A DNA stretch of 64,000 nucleotides from Tritrichomonas foetus (taxonomy: Eukaryota; Parabasalia; Tritrichomonadida; Tritrichomonadidae): contig MLAK01000676.1 in the NCBI GenBank assembly GCA_001839685.1, positions 1 through 64,000 of the forward strand, read 5' to 3'. Shown in pieces: positions 61,340-64,000 of this stretch (position 1 is the stretch's first letter; each line of letters opens with the position of its first letter). A program made the position numbers and the translations under genes. The notes beneath the pieces are model-generated. The model was not told the DNA's origin. It was given only the letters and a program-made list of their open reading frames with translations, and did not search any database.

Positions 61340-62089
61340 ATGTCTGATCCAGTTCGTCGCCTTAAAGAATATGGAAGAGATCTTGGAACAATCCCAATCT
61401 CACGGCTCCCAACAGAAATTGAAAAAGCTGCTTTCATTTGCGTAAACACATACACAAGCTATCGTTTAAGCCTCGGAACAGGTCCAATGAACGATGCCGT
61501 TTCATTTGCTAAATGCCTCAAATCTAGTGGCTACCAAATCTACTTTTTGCACAACCCACACTCACGTAACTTCTTAAAATATCTTGATGCATTCTTCAAG
61601 AACACAACATACGAGCTCGTTGTTTACTACGTCGGTCACGGAACCAGCGTTACTGACACTGACAGAGAAGAATCTGACAGGAAAGATGAGGCTTTCGTTT
61701 TTGATGATGGAGTTATCGTCGATGACGTTTTAATCGACCACCTTATCGACAACAAGAATCCAGACAACAAACTCATCCTCGTTACCGACGCCTGCCACTC
61801 AGGCTCAATTTGGGACATTCAAGGCGGAAATGTCCACGGACGTGAACTTCCACCAAACATTATGTCCATCTCAGCCGCCAACGATGCCCAAACAGCCAAA
61901 CAAACCATGATTAACCGCCAAGAACAAGGAATTTTCACATATAATTTGACAAAGACATTGAAGAAGAACCCATCAATGACACCAAGAGAGCTCCAAGCAT
62001 CCATGAGGACAATTCTTCGCAAGTATTCTCAGTCATTCTCTATTGGAACAACCACACCATCTCTCCTTGATGAACCACTTTTTGACTAA
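61340..62089 (+). CDS. Metacaspase
   Basis: A 249-residue metacaspase with the His-Cys dyad visible: His100 in VYYVGHGTSVTD and Cys152 in TDACHSGSIWD. The protein lacks the long N-terminal prodomain and the type II linker, so it is a minimal catalytic unit, shorter than plant and yeast forms. Metacaspases cleave after Arg or Lys and are calcium-dependent in studied cases; trichomonads have several. Codons are biased to C-ending ones, like beta-tubulin. No signal peptide, so likely cytosolic. Confidence 0.95.
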   Translation: MSDPVRRLKEYGRDLGTIPISRLPTEIEKAAFICVNTYTSYRLSLGTGPMNDAVSFAKCLKSSGYQIYFLHNPHSRNFLKYLDAFFKNTTYELVVYYVGHGTSVTDTDREESDRKDEAFVFDDGVIVDDVLIDHLIDNKNPDNKLILVTDACHSGSIWDIQGGNVHGRELPPNIMSISAANDAQTAKQTMINRQEQGIFTYNLTKTLKKNPSMTPRELQASMRTILRKYSQSFSIGTTTPSLLDEPLFD

Positions 62090-63144
62090 ACTCCAGAATT
62101 ATTTATTTATTTTTTACCTTCTTTTTTTGTATCTGCTTTTCGAGTTATTCCTTCTTTCTATTTTTGCTGTTGAATTTAGGATATTTTCGTTTGGTGAAGC
62201 AAAATAACGTTATTTCAGTTTTTATATCAAATTCTTAAAGTGATTGTCGTGTTAGAAATAATTCCTTTGAATTTTCATAGACTACTTTGAAAACATTGAA
62301 TGGGAAACCTGAATTTTATGCTGCTAATTGAGTGAATAAAGAAGCCATGAAATTCAAATAATTCAATAGAATTCCGTTAATTTTATTTTCGATCAGTTTA
62401 TTTTTTTCTATCATTCGGTATTTCTCACATTAAACTTGGTAAATAGAGCTATTTCTCAATATAAAATCAATACATAATGATTATGTGAAAAATAACCGTA
62501 CTATTAATTTCGAAAAAAATTCATTATCGACCATTTCTTAGGATTGATTAAAGGGTTGCTATATAATTAAAAAAATAAGCAAATTTTACAAGTCAAATTT
62601 TTAAAATATCTCGATAAATAAGTGAAAAAAAAATTATTCCTAAATTTACACCCAAAATACGAACCGCACTTTCTTGAGCATAATTTCTTTCGTTATTAGT
62701 GTGTTTTTATTTTTGTTATTGAATTTGCGAGAGATTCACAATCAAAACATTAATACATCTCCTCTTCATTATTTTAAAAAATTTATTTCATTCCATTTGA
62801 TATTTTCTCGACATACAACATAAAATGGATAAGTCTCATGCCATGCTTTCCGAAAGATAGGATAATGAAATATTGATTTTCTCAAAATAAAGATGACCTC
62901 AAAAGACCAGCTCAGACTAAAGTAAACAAATAGTGAATATAAGGAATTACCTCTCATATAAAAATATTTTATGATGTCAATTTTCTTGATGTGAATCATT
63001 TTTTTATGATCAATTTTTTCTGAGGATTTTAATAGGTTCAAGTTCAAAAATTGACCTCTCAATACGTTTTTTCATTTATATCCTTTTGTTTTGTTCTTTA
63101 CCGAAAGGATCACGCCCTATTGCCCGCGGTCTGAAGTAGACCGT
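62090..63144. other. Intergenic, nothing recognised
   Basis: About 1 kb of A+T-rich spacer between two plus-strand genes. Only a short ORF (62769-63062, minus strand, TTG-started) without support. Confidence 0.5.
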
Positions 63145-64000
63145 ATGCATTCTCAAATAGTTCAATTAAAACGAAATTACGACGATTATCAACTCCGAAT
63201 CAAAAGATTGAAAAGTAAAATTATCGATTTAAATGAGGAACTTCGAACACTTCGCCCAAAACCACCAAGCAAGCCCAAAATTTTAGGAGAAAGTCAATAC
63301 GAAGGAGCTTTTTTTTCTTATAAGTGGGTGAAAGCGAAAACCAAAATGTCAAATTATTTACTCGAAACTTATCAAAAACTCTTACAGAAATATGGAATTG
63401 ATGAAGAATTTTTTCCAGAAAATGAAAACGATACTGAAATTTTAAGTTCGACCGAAAATTTATCAATAAAAGGAAACAATCGAGCACAAACAACCAGACA
63501 AATACAAGCTCAAATTTTATTTCCTAATTCACCAATAATGAAAACAAGGTCAATTTATTCACCTGCAAAAATTATACGATACCAAAAATTGACAACAATT
63601 ACAAAAACATTACCTTCAATTAATGTAACACATTTAAATACTCAGACGGAAGCAGCCAAACTTGCAGAAGCTAATAAAAAATTTGATAATATTATTGAAA
63701 TTCAGAGAATTATATATAAGTTTTTTGATACAATTGATGGAAATGTCATTGCTGATAAAATTGCGAGAATATCTGCACAAAATCGAGCAATGGAAGAAGA
63801 AGAAAGAGAATTGAAAAAAGAAATAAGAAAACTCGATAATTCTTATGCTGCTATTCAAACTGCAGCTGAAGATGTTGAAATGGATATAAAAGGGGCACAA
63901 AGGATGATTGAAGAAGGCAGTACTTTAATGGAAGAAAAACAAGAACGAATCATTGAAGAAAATCAAAACATTAAAGAATTACTCATGCAAAATAGAATGA
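63145..64000 (+). CDS. Coiled-coil protein, 3' end beyond the window
   Basis: An open frame of 285 codons from the ATG at 63145 to the last base with no stop, so the gene is truncated by the window edge. The N-terminal about 40 residues (QIVQLKRNYDDYQLRIKRL) are a basic coiled coil. A proline-containing linker follows, then a second, longer Glu/Lys-rich coiled coil from about residue 170. No catalytic motif. A GC-containing 6-bp stem hairpin lies just before the ATG. Likely a cytoskeletal or structural protein. Confidence 0.8.
   Translation, partial: MHSQIVQLKRNYDDYQLRIKRLKSKIIDLNEELRTLRPKPPSKPKILGESQYEGAFFSYKWVKAKTKMSNYLLETYQKLLQKYGIDEEFFPENENDTEILSSTENLSIKGNNRAQTTRQIQAQILFPNSPIMKTRSIYSPAKIIRYQKLTTITKTLPSINVTHLNTQTEAAKLAEANKKFDNIIEIQRIIYKFFDTIDGNVIADKIARISAQNRAMEEEERELKKEIRKLDNSYAAIQTAAEDVEMDIKGAQRMIEEGSTLMEEKQERIIEENQNIKELLMQNRM

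Overview
This looks like nuclear DNA from a unicellular eukaryote, most likely a parabasalid (trichomonad; Tritrichomonas- or Trichomonas-like). The DNA is strongly A+T rich. The genes are eukaryotic (beta-tubulin, BEACH protein, NDR-type kinase, Rab, USP, metacaspase, Nup35-type nucleoporin) and appear as single uninterrupted ORFs. I found no trichomonad-type intron boundaries. Several genes carry a TCA-C/T-T/A Inr-like motif 10-22 nt before the ATG, as described for trichomonad promoters. The standard genetic code is used (TAA, TAG and TGA all act as stops). The species is inferred, not proven.

Layout. 0-12 kb: a HEAT/ARM importin-like protein, a small hypothetical protein, a CPSF-A/SF3b3/DDB1-family beta-propeller protein, a CUE-domain protein, a Nup35/53 nucleoporin and two coiled-coil proteins. 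12-28 kb, all minus strand: a 2.7-k-residue BEACH/WD40 protein, a CC2D1-like C2 protein, an NDR/LATS-type kinase and beta-tubulin with ten ambiguous bases. 28-38 kb: a bacterial-type poly(ADP-ribose) glycohydrolase, a membrane-anchored 5'-nucleotidase, a redox-dead thioredoxin-like secretory protein and a six-pass membrane protein. 38-43 kb: a decayed polysaccharide pyruvyl transferase gene and a type II membrane glycosyltransferase. 43-54 kb: a DUSP-USP deubiquitinase, a bromodomain protein head-to-head with a PAC1-like proteasome assembly chaperone, coiled-coil proteins, a PQ-loop transporter and a Rab5-like GTPase without C-terminal cysteines. 54-64 kb: an exostosin-like glycosyltransferase, a type I membrane protein, an ARM-like protein, a coiled-coil protein divergent from a metacaspase, and a coiled-coil gene running off the right edge.

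Genes are single units, not operons. Possible functional themes are nuclear transport (importin-like protein, Nup35), vesicle traffic (BEACH, CC2D1-like, Rab), ubiquitin and proteasome (CUE, USP, PAC1) and glycan synthesis (two glycosyltransferases plus the dead pyruvyl transferase).

The most unusual non-coding content is a family of about 260-290 bp hierarchically palindromic, relatively G+C-rich elements with terminal inverted repeats. There are four copies (about 29.1, 37.7, 42.9 and 48.05 kb), all in intergenic DNA, and they look like an undescribed MITE-type family or a structured RNA element. The window also has several minisatellites (8.3, 23.8, 30.5, 34.6, 46.2 kb) and two long poly(T) tracts.
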